Counted from the stretch's first letter, positions 44,177 to 55,532 are shown. The stretch is DNA of 64,000 nt from Sphingomonas daechungensis (GCF_014489495.1 NZ_CP060780.1:868001-932000); one strand, 5' to 3'. Numbers and translations are program-made. Notes: generated by a model not told the origin, from the letters alone.

Positions 44177-44935
44177 ATGTTGGACACCATGACCGGACCG
44201 GAACGGTTCGAGGACGCCTTTTCGGGCAATTTGCTTCTGTCTACCTTTTCGACGGAAGTGCGCCAGCTTCTGCAATCTGATGCGGACCTGGTCGACCTCG
44301 ACGTCGGTCAGCGCGTGCTGACTCGGGGCCAGGACGTCGACTGGAGCTACTTCCCCTTCGGCACCACGATGATCTCGCTTGTCGTGGAATTGAGCGACGG
44401 CAGGTCGGTGCAAGTCGCCTCGATCGGGCGCGAGGGCGCTGTCGGCGGCATCGTCAGTTGCGGCCACGCGCCCGCGTTCGCGGAGGCCAAGGTGATCGTC
44501 GGCGGCCCGGCAATGCGCGTACCGATGAAGGTGCTCGAGCACGCCAAGGGCCAGTCCAGCTTCCTCAAGAACCTTTTCTGCCGCTTCTCGGACTATTTGC
44601 TTGCCGAGGTCATGCAGTCCGCGACCTGCAACTCATTTCACAGCATTCAGCAGCGGGCCGCGCGCTGGCTCCTGACTGCGCAGGACCGCGCCGGCGACCG
44701 AATCGAATTGACCCAGGAAGCGCTGGCCGAACTGCTTGGCGTTCAGCGCACGACGGTGAACGCAGTCGTCGGAGCCCTGCAGGACCAGGGGCTGATCTCG
44801 GCCCGCCGCGGCCGGGTCATCGTCGTCGATCGAGCCGGCCTCAAGCGACATGCCTGCGAATGCTATTCCGCCGTGAAGGACCATTTCGGCGCGGTGATCG
44901 GCCCAAGTGGGTCGGGCGGCAGCCCGGACTGCTAA
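44177..44935 (+). CDS. Crp/Fnr-family transcriptional regulator
   Basis: 252 residues from MLDTMTGPERFEDA (GTG at 44159 is an alternative). N-terminal cyclic-nucleotide-binding fold without the four Cys of Fnr, C-terminal winged helix with LTQEALAELLGVQRTTVNAV. Common in sphingomonads in many copies; sensing ligand unknown. Lies between the galactose genes and pyrC and its stop overlaps the convergent pyrC stop. Confidence 0.88.
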   Translation: MLDTMTGPERFEDAFSGNLLLSTFSTEVRQLLQSDADLVDLDVGQRVLTRGQDVDWSYFPFGTTMISLVVELSDGRSVQVASIGREGAVGGIVSCGHAPAFAEAKVIVGGPAMRVPMKVLEHAKGQSSFLKNLFCRFSDYLLAEVMQSATCNSFHSIQQRAARWLLTAQDRAGDRIELTQEALAELLGVQRTTVNAVVGALQDQGLISARRGRVIVVDRAGLKRHACECYSAVKDHFGAVIGPSGSGGSPDC

Positions 44936-45959
44936 GCCGCGACCGTCCAGTTCAGCGTCTGTCCGGCGTGGAACGGGATCAGATCGATATCTCCAAGGCC
45001 AGGCGTTCGGGAATGTCATTCTCCGCTCGCTGCAGGGTGATGGTGCCCTCGTTGAGCGGAAGGCCGTAGAAATGCGCGCCATGTTCCGAGGCGAAGCCCT
45101 CCAGTCTATCCAGCGCGCCCTCCTCCTCGAAGACCGCCGCATAGCTCTCGAGAGCATAGGGCGCGTTGAAGATGCCGGCGCATCCGCAACTTGACTCCTT
45201 CGCATGACGCGAGTGCGGCGCGCTGTCGGTGCCAAGGAAGAACTTCGGCGAACCCGAAACGGCGGCCGCTCGCGCGGCCAGCCGATGGTTCTCCCGCTTG
45301 ACCACCGGCAGGCAATAGGCGTGTGGCCTCAAACCGCCCGCAAACAGGGCGTTACGGTTCAGATGAAGATGCTGCGGCGTGATGGTCGCGGCGATGTTCG
45401 CTGGCGCATCCCGCACGAAATGCGCGGCTTCGGCGGTGGTGATATGCTCGAGGACGATCTTGAGCTCGGGGAAATCGCGGATCAGCGGCACGAGAACGCG
45501 GTCGATGAAAACCGCCTCACGATCGAACACGTCGACGTCCGGATCGGTCACCTCGCCATGAACGCACAGAACCATTCCTACCCACTGCATCCGCTCCAGC
45601 GTCGGATGGAGATTGCGAATGTCGGTGACGCCGAATGCCGAATTGGTCGTTGCATTGGCCGGGTATAATTTGGCGGCGAGCCAGACATTGTCGTTGAAGC
45701 CGCTCTCGACGACCTCCGGATCGGATTCGTCCGTGAGGTAATAGGTCATCAGCGGCTGGAAATCGCGGCCGGCCGCTTCCCAGATCCTCTCGCGGTAGTC
45801 GGCAGCGCCGGCGATCGTGGTGATCGGCGGAACAAGATTGGGCATGACGATCGCTCGCGCGAACTGATGCGCCGTGAATGGCGCGACCAGCCGAAGCATC
45901 TCGCCATCCCGCAAATGGACGTGCCAGTCGTCGGGCCGCCGGATCGTCAGGCTTTGCAT
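44932..45959 (-). CDS. pyrC: Dihydroorotase, frameshifted at 3' end
   Basis: Zinc amidohydrolase of pyrimidine synthesis: [10 protein letters not shown] (first metal His pair), the carbamylated Lys in [41 protein letters not shown] and [12 protein letters not shown]. One missing base near 44979-44984 gives the usual end [18 protein letters not shown] at 45959 is preferred over the GTG two codons upstream. About 342 residues. Confidence 0.93.
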
Positions 45960-45988
45960 CGTCACACTCGGCTCCCTAACTGAAGGCC

Positions 45989-46691
45989 ATGGCCGCGACC
46001 ACCCTCAGCAATCGAGCGATCGTCCGCCTTTCCGGCGAAGACGTGCAGGGCTTCCTGCAGGGCTTGTGACAAGCGATGTGGCGGGCCCGCTGCCGGTATG
46101 GGCTGCACTGCTGACGCCTCAGGGGAAGTGTCAGTTCGATTTCATCGTCTGGCGTGACGAAGGTGACTTCCTGCTCGACTGCGAAGCTGATTCGGCGGGA
46201 GACTTGATCAAGCGGCTGTCCTTGTACCGCTTGCGCCGCCCGATCGGGATCGACCGTGACGCTACGCTCGCCGTCCATTGGGCGCCGGGCGGCCCCGGGA
46301 CACCGGACCCTCGACTGCCAGAGCTCGGACATCGCTGGCTCGCGGAGCCCGGGGAAAGTGCCGGTGGATGGCAGGAACATCGACTGCGCCTTGGGGTTTG
46401 CGAAGGCCGCGCCGAACTTGGCGACATCCTCTGGCTGGAATGCAACGCTGCGGAGTTGAACGGCGTCAGCTTCACCAAGGGCTGTTTCGTCGGCCAGGAA
46501 AATACGGCGCGCATGAACTGGCGGCAGAAGGTCAACCGCCGACTGGTCGTCGTTCCAACGACCGCTGCAGGGCCCGCACGCGAGTGGTTTATGAGGATCT
46601 GGGTCTGGCCGTCGAGCACCGCCGTACCGATGATCTCGGCGACGCCATCATCCCTGCCTGGCTCGAGGCGGCGATCGCTCAGCAGCCGTAA
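45989..46691 (+). CDS. ygfZ: Folate-binding YgfZ-type iron-sulfur repair protein, frameshifted
   Basis: Aminomethyltransferase-like fold; helps maintain some Fe-S enzymes. The diagnostic motif KGCFVGQE is present, with [20 protein letters not shown] and the [20 protein letters not shown] region. Two breaks, near 46068 and 46583, each repaired by one base; the second joins [13 protein letters not shown]. About 234 residues. Overlaps the end of the convergent gene at 46679. Confidence 0.88.
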
Positions 46692-47064
46692 TCGCGCTTG
46701 AGGCTTTTGGGCCCCACGTCGCAGTACCAAACATCCGTCGCACCGATTGCCCAGTCCGCCACTGCCCATCGCCCGTTGCGCTTCTTGAGAACGGCATCGA
46801 CGCGAAGTCCGTCCATATTGTCGAAGTCCTCGCCAAAGATCTGGTTGCCGTCGATCGCCTTGCCGCCCTTGCGCCGCGGTTCGGCCATGACGAACGCCCA
46901 GCCATTCTCGACCCTCAGCACCTGGACGACGAACTCGACGTTCGGCCCCAGCCTGGCTTCGACCTTGGCCGCAGGGCATCGAGGACGGCCTTTCGCTCCG
47001 GTGAGACGGCGGCCGTGAGGACCAGAGCGACAATGAACAGCATTGCGATTCTGGCTTGCCCCAT
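46679..47064 (-). CDS. Secreted DUF-type protein of the acn operon, frameshifted
   Basis: Signal peptide (ARIAMLFIVALVLTAAVSP), then after one missing base at 46967-46968 PKVEARLGPNVEFVVQVLRV and GGKAIDGNQIFGEDFDNMDG to a Cys-terminal end (KSLKRDYGC). About 128 residues. A family of short periplasmic proteins with an EFVVQxLRV core; function unknown. Last gene of the leftward acnA operon. Confidence 0.65.
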
Positions 47065-47072
47065 GCCCGTCC

Positions 47073-47348
47073 TTAGCTGACTGGATCGCCTGCTTTCTTG
47101 CGCCGATCGACGATGCGCCACAAGGCAATCGCCCCGATCAGCATCCAGATCACGTTGAGCGCGGCGGACGGGATGGCCCCATGCCACCAGCCGTTCACCG
47201 TGAAGCCGGCGGCACCGACCACGTTCATCGCCTGGTAGACGATCGACTGTCCGGTCAGCTTGCCCGCCGAGAGCAATAGATATGCCAACAGGATCAGCAC
47301 GGCCCCGGCCCAACCAACGACCTCGACGACGATTTCGACCGGAGTCAC
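47073..47348 (-). CDS. CBU_0592-type small membrane protein
   Basis: 91 residues, three membrane spans (VVGWAGAVLILLAYLLLSAG, AMNVVGAAGFTVNGWWHGAI, AALNVIWMLIGAIALWRI). Matches the CBU_0592 family (SAGKLTGQSIVYQAMNVVG). Start overlaps the previous gene by 4 bp. Function unknown. Confidence 0.78.
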   Translation of the reverse strand: MTPVEIVVEVVGWAGAVLILLAYLLLSAGKLTGQSIVYQAMNVVGAAGFTVNGWWHGAIPSAALNVIWMLIGAIALWRIVDRRKKAGDPVS

Positions 47349-47692
47349 GTCGCGCTTCTCATGCGGCGTAGCACGCCGCCCAGCGACGCGAGGAGCATCC
47401 CCGGCAAGGCCAGCACCAGCAGCATGACGATGCCAGGAATCCAGAGGCTACCGATGCCCTGCGTGACCCACATGACCGGCATCTGCGCCAGCATCACGGC
47501 AAGCGGCCAACGCCACGGGCGGTCGGGGAATGCAAAGCCGAGGGCTGCGCAAAGCGCGCAGGCGATCGGCATGTACACGACCCAATATTCGCTGGTGTCC
47601 CACGGCTCCCGGCCGCCGGATGTCGCCGAAGCGACTGACCAAAGCAACGCGCCGCCGGCAAAGGAGAGGATCCAGCCGGTGCCGTCCCTCAC
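47345..47692 (-). CDS. Four-span membrane protein downstream of acnA
   Basis: 115 residues from GTG, overlapping the acnA stop by 4 bp. Four hydrophobic stretches ([70 protein letters not shown]). No family recognised. Co-transcribed with aconitase. Confidence 0.65.
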   Translation of the reverse strand: MRDGTGWILSFAGGALLWSVASATSGGREPWDTSEYWVVYMPIACALCAALGFAFPDRPWRWPLAVMLAQMPVMWVTQGIGSLWIPGIVMLLVLALPGMLLASLGGVLRRMRSAT

Positions 47693-50370
47693 GCCGCCGC
47701 AAGCCTCCGCAGCACGTAGTGCAGAATGCCGCCCGACCTGAAATATTCGAGCTCGTTGTAGGTATCGATGCGGCAGCGGGCGGTGAAGCTGAACTCCTTG
47801 CCGTCGTCCTTGATGACCTGGACCGTCACGTCCTGGCGCGGCTTCAATTCGCCGATGCCGGTGATCGTGTATTTCTCCGTGCCGTCGAGGCCGTAGGTCT
47901 CGGCATTCTCGCCGGCATTGAACTGAAGCGGAAGCACGCCCATGCCGACGAGGTTGGAACGGTGGATGCGCTCGAAGCTCTCGGCGATGACGGCGCGGAC
48001 GCCTAGCAGCACCGTGCCCTTGGCGGCCCAGTCGCGCGAGCTGCCGGTACCATATTCCTTGCCGGCAATGATCACGAGCGGGCGCTGGTCCGCTTGGTAG
48101 AGCATGGCAGCGTCGTAGATCGCCATCGTCTCGCCGCTCGGTGCGTAGCGGGTGAAGCCGCCCTCGACATTGTCGAGCATGCGGTTGCGGATGCGGATGT
48201 TGGCGAACGTGCCGCGCATCATCACTTCGTGATTGCCGCGTCGCGAACCGTAGCTGTTGAACTCGCCGCGGCTGACCTGGCGCTCCAGCAGGTAACGACC
48301 CGCCGGGCTGTCCGGCTTGATCGCGCCCGCGGGCGAGATGTGATCGGTGGTGATCGAATCGCCGAAGATCGCCAGCGGCCGCGCGCGTTCGATGTCGCCC
48401 GGCGGAACCGGCTCCATCGTCATGCCGGTGAAGTACGGCGGGTTCTGGATGTAGGTCGAGGTCGGGGGCCAGCCGTAGGTGTCGCCGCCTGACACCGGGA
48501 TCGCCCGCCAACGCTCGTCGCCGCGATAGACGTCGGCGTAACGGCTGCGGAACATGTCGGAATGGACGTGCGCATCAATTAGCGCACGGATCTCGTCGTT
48601 CGACGGCCAGATGTCCTTGAGGAACACGTCCTGACCGTTGCGCGCCTTGCCGATCGGCTCATGGGCGAGATCGGCGCGCACGGTGCCCTTCAGGGCATAG
48701 GCGACCACCAGCGGCGGCGACGCAAGATAGTTGGCGCGGCAGTCCGGCGAGACGCGGCCTTCGAAATTGCGATTGCCCGAAAGCACGCTGACCGCGACCA
48801 AATCATTCTCGTTGATCGCCTTGCTGATCGGCTCCGGAAGCGGGCCGGAATTGCCGATGCAGGTCGTGCAACCGTAGCCGACGAGATCGAAGCCGATGGC
48901 GTTGAGGTCTTCGGAAAGGCCGCTGGCGTCGAGGTAATCCGTGACGACCTGGCTGCCTGGCGCAAGGCTGGTCTTCACCCACGGCTTCGGCTCCAGCCCG
49001 AACTCGCGCGCCTTGCGGGCGACGAGGCCGGCAGCAATCAGCACCGACGGGTTCGACGTGTTGGTGCAGCTGGTGATAGCTGCGATCACGACGTCGCCAT
49101 TGCCGACCTGAAACTGCTCGCCCTCAACCGCGACGCGCGGGTCGTTGTGCTTCTTGTAGGTGTGCTCCAGCTCGCCGTTGAACTGGTCGTCGACGTCGCT
49201 GAGGACGACGCGGTCCTGCGGACGCTTCGGACCGGCGAGCGACGGCTCGATGCTGCTCATGTCGAGCTCGAGCGTGTCGGTGAACACCGGCTCTGGCAGC
49301 GAACTGTCGTGCCAGAAGCCATTGGCCTGGCAGTAAGCGCGGACCAATTCGATCGTCTCGTCGGAGCGGCCGGTGAGCTTCAGATACTCGATCGTCCGCT
49401 CGTCGATCGGGAAGAAGCCGCAGGTCGCGCCATATTCCGGCGCCATGTTGGCGATGGTTGCGCGATCGGCGACGCTCATCGTCGCGAGGCCCGGACCGTA
49501 GAACTCGACGAAGCGGCCGACGACACCCTTGGCGCGCAGCATCTGCGTGACGGTCAGCACCAGGTCAGTGGCGGTAATGCCTTCAGGCAGCGAGCCCGAC
49601 AGGCGGAAGCCAACGACTTCCGGAATGAGCATCGACACCGGCTGACCGAGCATCGCCGCTTCGGCCTCGATACCTCCAACGCCCCAGCCGAGCACGCCGA
49701 GGCCGTTGACCATCGTCGTATGGCTGTCCGTACCTACCAACGTATCCGGGAAGGCGACCGTCTCGCCGTTCGTGTCGTCGCCGGTCCAGATGCCCTGCGC
49801 GATGTGCTCGAGGTTGACCTGGTGGCAGATGCCCGTTCCCGGCGGCACGACCTTGAAATTGTCGAACGCGCCGCTGCCCCACTTGAGGAACTCGTAGCGC
49901 TCGCCGTTGCGGGCATATTCCAGCTCGACGTTGCGTTCGAACGCCTTGGGCGTGCCGAATTCGTCGACCATCACGCTGTGGTCGATGACGAGATGCACCG
50001 GCACCAGCGGATTGATCTTCTGCGGGTCGCCGCCGAGGTTCTTCATCGCGTCGCGCATGGCGGCGAGGTCGACCACGGCCGGAACACCGGTGAAATCCTG
50101 CATCAGCACGCGCGCCGGGCGGTACTGGATCTCGCGGGCGATGCTCCGCTCCTTCTGCCAGTCGACCATCGCCTGGAGGTCGTCGCGAGTAACGGTCGTG
50201 CCGTCCTCGAAGCGCAGCAGGTTCTCCAGCAGCACCTTCATCGAGAAGGGCAGCCGGCTGATGTCGCCGAGCTGCTCGGCCGCCTTGGGCAGCGAGTAAT
50301 AGGCGTAGGATCGGCTTCCGACGGTCAGGTTCGAGCGAGTATTGAGGCTGTCCTGGCCGGTCGGAATCAT
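47689..50370 (-). CDS. acnA: Aconitate hydratase A
   Basis: 893 residues, intact, full family length. [4Fe-4S] cysteines are in [13 protein letters not shown] and [12 protein letters not shown]; swivel domain with [15 protein letters not shown] and [19 protein letters not shown]-cycle enzyme interconverting citrate and isocitrate. Followed by small membrane genes in an overlapping operon. Long ORFs on the plus strand across this gene are shadows of its codon bias. Confidence 0.97.
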   Translation of the reverse strand: MIPTGQDSLNTRSNLTVGSRSYAYYSLPKAAEQLGDISRLPFSMKVLLENLLRFEDGTTVTRDDLQAMVDWQKERSIAREIQYRPARVLMQDFTGVPAVVDLAAMRDAMKNLGGDPQKINPLVPVHLVIDHSVMVDEFGTPKAFERNVELEYARNGERYEFLKWGSGAFDNFKVVPPGTGICHQVNLEHIAQGIWTGDDTNGETVAFPDTLVGTDSHTTMVNGLGVLGWGVGGIEAEAAMLGQPVSMLIPEVVGFRLSGSLPEGITATDLVLTVTQMLRAKGVVGRFVEFYGPGLATMSVADRATIANMAPEYGATCGFFPIDERTIEYLKLTGRSDETIELVRAYCQANGFWHDSSLPEPVFTDTLELDMSSIEPSLAGPKRPQDRVVLSDVDDQFNGELEHTYKKHNDPRVAVEGEQFQVGNGDVVIAAITSCTNTSNPSVLIAAGLVARKAREFGLEPKPWVKTSLAPGSQVVTDYLDASGLSEDLNAIGFDLVGYGCTTCIGNSGPLPEPISKAINENDLVAVSVLSGNRNFEGRVSPDCRANYLASPPLVVAYALKGTVRADLAHEPIGKARNGQDVFLKDIWPSNDEIRALIDAHVHSDMFRSRYADVYRGDERWRAIPVSGGDTYGWPPTSTYIQNPPYFTGMTMEPVPPGDIERARPLAIFGDSITTDHISPAGAIKPDSPAGRYLLERQVSRGEFNSYGSRRGNHEVMMRGTFANIRIRNRMLDNVEGGFTRYAPSGETMAIYDAAMLYQADQRPLVIIAGKEYGTGSSRDWAAKGTVLLGVRAVIAESFERIHRSNLVGMGVLPLQFNAGENAETYGLDGTEKYTITGIGELKPRQDVTVQVIKDDGKEFSFTARCRIDTYNELEYFRSGGILHYVLRRLAAA

Positions 50371-50465
50371 CGAAAAAGGTCCTGTGATGCTTGGGTTGTG
50401 GGAGCGCCCGTCAGATGGGCGGCGTGCTGGCCCTTAGCAATCCGCCCCGAACCCCGCAAACCGGG

Positions 50466-51446
50466 CTATATCCATCCGCGCCGCTTCAGGAACCACAGCG
50501 GAAGGACTGCGCTGGCAAGCATTAGGGTCAGCGCCATCGGATAACCGAAAAGCCACCTGAGCTCGGGCATATGGTCGAAGTTCATTCCGTAGATGCCGGC
50601 GATCAGGGTCGGCGGGAGGAACACTAGTGCTGCCCATGAAAAAAGCTTCATCGCCGCATTCTGCTCGATGCTGATCAGACCGAGCGATGCGTCGAGCAAA
50701 AAGGTGAGGTTATCGCCAAGGAATGCGCTGTGGTCGGTCAGCGACTTGGTATCGCCGAGCAGCGCCTGGATGTGATCGCGAAGTCCTGCTGCCTTGGGCG
50801 AGCGGAGACGGTCCGACGCCAGGAAAAAGCTCAGCATTCGGGCCGTGCTGACCGCGCTGATCCGAATCTGCACCAGCAGTGACTGAGCGCGGCCGATGCG
50901 GCTCAATAGTGAGGTCAGCCGGTCGGCCGGGATCCGACGAGCGTTGGTCGACTTCGCGAAGATGTGGGCCGAGATCTTGTCTATCTCACGTCCGACTTCC
51001 TCCAGCTCGTCCGCCAGCCGGTCGATGATCACGTCGAGCAGATTGTAGGCCGCAGTCAGCGAGTCTTTGACCAGAAGATGGTCCTTGTGGGCGTGCTGCT
51101 GGAAGGCGCGCACCGGCTTTGGCGTCACATAGCGGACGGTCACGAGCCTGTTGTCGGTCAGGACAAAGCTCACCGGGTCGCTTTTCGGGTGGCCCTCCTC
51201 GACACCGTAGATTGTGCTCAAGGTCATGTAGAGCGCACCGTTCTGCTCGTAGAGGCGGCTCGACGGCTCGATCTCGCTCATGTCCTCGCGGGTCGGGATC
51301 TGAACGCGAACACACTCCTCGACCAGCTTGTCCTCGTCCCTCGTCGGCTCCTCAAGGTCGATCCAGGTGGCATCGTCGGGAATGCGCTGGCCTTTGCCGG
51401 CATCGATGATGCCGCCGTCGCAGTTCGGACCATAAGCGCGAAGCAT
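50466..51446 (-). CDS. corA: CorA-type magnesium transporter
   Basis: 326 residues. Cytoplasmic N domain, two C-terminal membrane helices and the signature YGMNFDHMPEL in the loop. Inner-membrane Mg2+ (and Co2+, Ni2+) channel. Start at MLRAYGPNCDG. Confidence 0.93.
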   Translation of the reverse strand: MLRAYGPNCDGGIIDAGKGQRIPDDATWIDLEEPTRDEDKLVEECVRVQIPTREDMSEIEPSSRLYEQNGALYMTLSTIYGVEEGHPKSDPVSFVLTDNRLVTVRYVTPKPVRAFQQHAHKDHLLVKDSLTAAYNLLDVIIDRLADELEEVGREIDKISAHIFAKSTNARRIPADRLTSLLSRIGRAQSLLVQIRISAVSTARMLSFFLASDRLRSPKAAGLRDHIQALLGDTKSLTDHSAFLGDNLTFLLDASLGLISIEQNAAMKLFSWAALVFLPPTLIAGIYGMNFDHMPELRWLFGYPMALTLMLASAVLPLWFLKRRGWI

Positions 51447-51511
51447 GTCACGGTTGATTGACCGGCAGCAACGGCTTTGCAAGCCGCTTCGCTCTGCTAA
51501 GCCTTGGCTCA

Positions 51512-52072
51512 ATGACCCGAACGCAACGCGCGACTGCTGCTGCCCTGTTAATCGTCGTTGCGGCCGGCGCCCTGCTTTACATGATGGGCCGGCCACCGAT
51601 CTGCACCTGCGGGACGATCGACGTGTGGATTTCGGAGCCCAACAGCTCGAGGACGAGCCAGATGCTCTCGGACTGGTACAGCCCGAGCCACATCGTCCAC
51701 GGCTTCCTGTTCTATGCGGTCCTGACTCTTCTCTTCCGCAAATGGCCGGTCGAATGGCGGTTTCTCGCCGCGCTGGCGATCGAGGTCTCGTGGGAGATCG
51801 TCGAGAACACGCCCTTCATTATCAACCGCTATCGCGAGGAGACCGCCGCGCTCGGCTACACCGGCGACAGCGTGCTCAATTCGATCAGCGATATTGCAAT
51901 GATGACGCTGGGATTCTTCCTTGCACGTAGGCTGCCGCTGTGGGCGTCAGTCGCCATCGTCCTCGTCCTGGAATTGATTCCGCTGATCATGATCCGCGAC
52001 AACCTGACCCTGAACGTATGGATGTTGCTGGCCCCCAATGATGCGGTAAAGGCTTGGCAATCGGGCGGGTAG
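51512..52072 (+). CDS. DUF2585/UPF0314-type membrane protein
   Basis: 186 residues with about five membrane segments. FLFYAVLTLLFRKWPVEWR and WEIVENTPFIINRYREET plus GYTGDSVLNSISDI are the conserved core of the family. Typical of alphaproteobacteria; function not known. Short gap before the deacylase-like gene downstream. Confidence 0.85.
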   Translation: MTRTQRATAAALLIVVAAGALLYMMGRPPICTCGTIDVWISEPNSSRTSQMLSDWYSPSHIVHGFLFYAVLTLLFRKWPVEWRFLAALAIEVSWEIVENTPFIINRYREETAALGYTGDSVLNSISDIAMMTLGFFLARRLPLWASVAIVLVLELIPLIMIRDNLTLNVWMLLAPNDAVKAWQSGG

Positions 52073-52128
52073 GCGTCGGCACCATTCGACGCTTCGCGCA
52101 TTCATCCGGCAAAATCCGAGGAAACCTA

Positions 52129-52652
52129 GTGAAAACGCTCAAATTTGCCGCGCTCGCCATTCTTCCCGCCCTCTTCGTCGCAACCCCCGCACAGGCCGGA
52201 GAAGTGTTCGGCGGCCTCTATGTCCATGACGTGGACACGTTCCTGACAATCGCCGGAGTCGAGGACGGTATGGACGTCCAGCTCGGCTGGCGCGGGGATC
52301 GTATCGGCAAGACCCCGCTGCAGCCCTATGCGTTCGCCGCCGTCAACACATCGGGCAACACCAACTATGCCGCGGTTGGCCTCTCGGCGAAGTTCGGGAA
52401 GCAGTTCTTCGTCCGGCCCGGGCTCGGCATTGCCGTGCACACCGGTTCGACCAAGGGCTACCAGATCGATGGCAACGGCAAGCTGGAGTTTGGCAGCCGC
52501 GTCCTGTTCGAGCCGGAGCTGGGGATCGGCGCCCAGATCACCGACCGGACCTCGATCGAAGCGAGCTGGGTGCACATGAGTCATGCGACACTGTTCAGCA
52601 AGCAGAACCCGGGATCGACAACCTGGGCGTTCGATTAACTTTCAAGCTCTGA
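52129..52652 (+). CDS. Outer-membrane PagL-like lipid A 3-O-deacylase, frameshifted at 3' end
   Basis: Signal peptide (ILPALFVATPAQAG), beta-barrel with the catalytic His-Ser region WVHMSHATLFSKQNPG near the C terminus. One missing base at 52611-52613 (GGG) gives the proper ending IDNLGVRLTFKL at TGA 52650-52652; as read, it stops 8 residues early. About 174 residues. Probably removes the 3-O-linked acyl chain of lipid A. GTG start at 52129. Confidence 0.82.
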
Positions 52653-53056
52653 TCAGCGGCAGCGCACCACCTGCGCCGGCGCGCCCAGGGTCAAGGTGAA
52701 GGGCCCAAGTTCGGTCTCGTCTTCCAGCTTGACCGACAAGGTCATGGCGTCCTTGACGATGGTCCCGGAATAGACAGCCTCTTGTGACTTGAAGATCTGG
52801 CCGACCTTGATGGGTCCACTCTGGCCGGTCCGGTAGGTGCCCTTGACGCTGAACAGCCCGTCTTTGCCCGGAAAGATCGGCTCATCGATCGTCCCCGTGG
52901 CGCAACCGAAGTCGACGGTTCCGGCCCCGCTTTCAAGAACGACGCCGATTTGCGGCCCGCCGAACGAGCCCCGGCAGGCTTCAGGCCCGGCACCATGGTA
53001 TCGCAAGCACTCAACGCGACGGCCATTGCGGCAATGGCGAACCTGCCCATCGACAT
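52653..53056 (-). CDS. Lipoprotein, frameshifted
   Basis: Lipobox in MAVALSAC. One missing base at 52969-52972 joins GLKPAG to GSFGGPQIGVVLESGAGTVD and the rest of a small beta-rich domain ending LGAPAQVVRC. About 134 residues. Starts where fumC ends (1-bp overlap) and may be read with it. Function unknown. Confidence 0.65.
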
Positions 53057-54441
53057 TAGCCGATCATCCTTTCCGGCTTGACCACGCGGTCGAAGGTTTC
53101 CTCGTCCACCAGCCCCAGTTCAAGCCCGGCCTCCTTTAGCGTCTGGCCGTTCTTGTGGGCATGCTTGGCAATTGCCGCTGCGTTATCGTAGCCGATCTCG
53201 GGAGCAAGCGCTGTCACTAGCATGAGCGATCGGTTCATGTGCTCGCCGATCCGCTTTTCGTCAGGCTCCAACCCATCGAGCGTCCGCAGCGTGAAGCTTT
53301 CCATGCCCGTGCTGAGCAGGTTGATCGAGCGAATGACGTTGGCACCAATCAGCGGCTTGAACACGTTGAGCTCGAGATGACCCTGGAGGCCTCCGACCGT
53401 CACCGCGACATGATTGCCCATGACCTGCGCCGCGACCATCGTCAGCATCTCGGCCTGGGTCGGGTTGACCTTGCCCGGCATGATCGAGCTTCCCGGTTCA
53501 TTCTCCGGAAGCTTCAGCTCGCCGAGCCCCGATCGCGGCCCTGAGCCCAGAAGACGGATATCGTTTGCGATCTTGGTCAGCGAGACCGCGATTGTATTGA
53601 GGACGCCGGACAGCTCGACCATCGTGTCATGAGCCGCGAGCTCCGCGAACTTGTTAGGAGCGCTGGTGAACGGCAGCTGCGTGAGGTTCGCAATCTCCTT
53701 GGCGAAAGCTTCGGCAAAGCCACTGGGCGTGTTGAGCCCGGTGCCGACCGCCGTCCCGCCCTGCGCCAGGCGATAGATCCGTGGCATCACGCCCTGGACG
53801 CGCTCGATATTGTCGGCGATCTGCTGCGCGTAGCCCGAGAATTCCTGCCCGAGGGTCAACGGCGTCGCATCCTGGAGGTGCGTACGCCCGATCTTGACGA
53901 TCCCCGCCCAGCGCTTCGACTGCTCCGCCAGCCGGTCGTGCATCATCCGGAGGGCCGGAAGCAGGCGCCTGTTGACCGCGCGGGCGGCCGAGACGTGAAG
54001 CGCGGTCGGGAAGCTGTCGTTCGACGACTGGCTCTTGTTGACGTGGTCGTTGGGGTGAACCGGCTCCTTGCCGCCGCGGTTGCCGGTCAGCTTCTCGTTC
54101 GCGCGTCCGGCGATGACTTCGTTGGCATTCATGTTCGACTGGGTGCCGGACCCGGTCTGCCAGATGACCAGCGGAAACTGGCTGTCGAGGTCGCCACGGG
54201 CGACTTCCGCCGCCGCCTGCTGGACCGCTTCCGCAATCTGCGGGTCGAGTCCGCCGATACGGGCGTTCACACGGGAAGCGGCCTGCTTGATGAAGCCGAG
54301 CGCATGGACGATTTCCAGCGGCATCTGCTCGCGGGGCCAAACGGGAAGTTCTCGATCGAGCGCTCGGTCTGCGCCCCCAGTAGGAATCCGCGGGACCTCG
54401 ATCGGTCCAAAGCTGTCAGTCTCGGTGCGAGTCGTGTTCAT
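53056..54441 (-). CDS. fumC: Fumarate hydratase class II, with locally scrambled N-terminal segment
   Basis: 461 residues. Signature [29 protein letters not shown] and [16 protein letters not shown]. Residues about 17-38 read [19 protein letters not shown], whereas another frame of the same DNA encodes [19 protein letters not shown], the conserved class II segment. Three single-base deletions cancel out and leave the frame open, so this part of the translation should not be trusted. Cytosolic TCA-cycle enzyme. Confidence 0.93.
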   Translation of the reverse strand: MNTTRTETDSFGPIEVPRIPTGGADRALDRELPVWPREQMPLEIVHALGFIKQAASRVNARIGGLDPQIAEAVQQAAAEVARGDLDSQFPLVIWQTGSGTQSNMNANEVIAGRANEKLTGNRGGKEPVHPNDHVNKSQSSNDSFPTALHVSAARAVNRRLLPALRMMHDRLAEQSKRWAGIVKIGRTHLQDATPLTLGQEFSGYAQQIADNIERVQGVMPRIYRLAQGGTAVGTGLNTPSGFAEAFAKEIANLTQLPFTSAPNKFAELAAHDTMVELSGVLNTIAVSLTKIANDIRLLGSGPRSGLGELKLPENEPGSSIMPGKVNPTQAEMLTMVAAQVMGNHVAVTVGGLQGHLELNVFKPLIGANVIRSINLLSTGMESFTLRTLDGLEPDEKRIGEHMNRSLMLVTALAPEIGYDNAAAIAKHAHKNGQTLKEAGLELGLVDEETFDRVVKPERMIG

Positions 54442-54450
54442 CTGAATTCC

Positions 54451-54487
54451 TGAAACGTCATGCTGAACTTGTTTCAGCATCCATGAA
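54451..54487. repeat. Sphingomonad-type palindromic intergenic repeat
   Basis: atgctgaa and ttcagcat face each other across a 5-base loop in front of fumC (54460-54480), within cctgaaacgtca... and ...gcatccatgaa. A short sequence of this type is common between genes of related bacteria, as I remember it; could form a small hairpin in the fumC leader. Confidence 0.6.
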
Positions 54488-54556
54488 CGCGACGGCGCAT
54501 CATTGGCAAGGCGGGCGGTCATCGATCCTGCCTTCAACAGGATGACGCAGCGCGCG

Positions 54557-55038
54557 CTACTTCTTGCGCGTAAAGTCCACGCTGACGACGTTCGAACCGT
54601 CTTCGCCGGGTTCGGCCTTGGGCGCGTCGTTCTCCGCTTCCTCATGCTGCTCATGAGCATCGTCCGCGCCACTCGCCTGGAACTTCAGGCTGAAGTCGAC
54701 CGCCGGGTCGACGAAGTCGGTGACCGCCGCGAACGGGACGTGAAGAGTCGAGGGCACGCCACCGAACGACAGGCCGACGCTGAACGCGTCCTGTTCGACC
54801 TTGAGGTCCCAGAATCGGTGCTGGAGGACAATGGTCATTTCGTCCGGGAAGCGCTCCGTCAGGTGCTTCGGGATGCTGACGCCGGGAAGCTTGGTCTTGA
54901 AGGTGATGTAGAAGTGATGCTCGCCCGGAAGGCCGCCGGACCGCTCGACCTCGCCGAGAACGCGACCGACGACGTCGCGCAAGGCTTCCTGCACGATCTC
55001 GTCGTACGGGATCAGGCTTTCGGGAGTCTCGTCGGTCA
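54557..55038 (-). CDS. sspB: SspB-type ClpXP adaptor
   Basis: 160 residues. SspB-like core ([55 protein letters not shown]) and an acidic unstructured tail ending [11 protein letters not shown], the ClpX-docking end. Delivers ssrA-tagged proteins to ClpXP. Confidence 0.9.
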
Positions 55039-55087
55039 TATTCAAAACTGGTAGCGAGGCCTCGCCCCCGGTCAAGCGGAGTCCGTA

Positions 55088-55465
55088 ATGCCAATCGACC
55101 CGACACAGCCCTACGACGACAACAATGTCTTCGCGCGCATCCTCCGCGGCGAGCTGCCTTCGAAGACGGTTTACGAGGACGAGCACGCGCTCGCCTTCCA
55201 TGACATCAACCCCTTGGCGCCAGTGCATATTCTGGTGATTCCGAAAGGGCGGTACGTGTCCTGGGACGACTTTTCGGAAAAGGCCTCGGACGCGGAGATC
55301 GCCGGGTTCACGCGCGCCGTCGGCAAGGTCGCCCGCGAGGCCGGCCTGGTCGAGATCGGCTACCGGGTGATGGCCAACACCGGCCTTCGAGGCGGGCAGG
55401 AAGTGCCTCACCTGCACATGCACATCTTCGGCGGCACAACCCTCGGCCCGATGCTCGCTCGCTAG
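55088..55465 (+). CDS. HIT-family nucleotide-binding protein
   Basis: 125 residues. Histidine-triad motif HLHMHIF and the upstream FARILRGELPSKTVYEDE; intact. HINT-type purine-nucleotide hydrolase. Divergent from sspB by 49 bp. Confidence 0.93.
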   Translation: MPIDPTQPYDDNNVFARILRGELPSKTVYEDEHALAFHDINPLAPVHILVIPKGRYVSWDDFSEKASDAEIAGFTRAVGKVAREAGLVEIGYRVMANTGLRGGQEVPHLHMHIFGGTTLGPMLAR

Positions 55466-55532
55466 GGGATTGCCCTTAGGGCGGAGCCGCTAGGGTCGGC
55501 CCCAAGACTTACGCCATCATAGGGGAGTAATA

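Noticed and set aside
48661..50544. 627-codon open frame antisense to acnA
   Set aside because: Mirror of the high-GC codon bias of an intact aconitase gene; no family signature, composition unlike a real protein.
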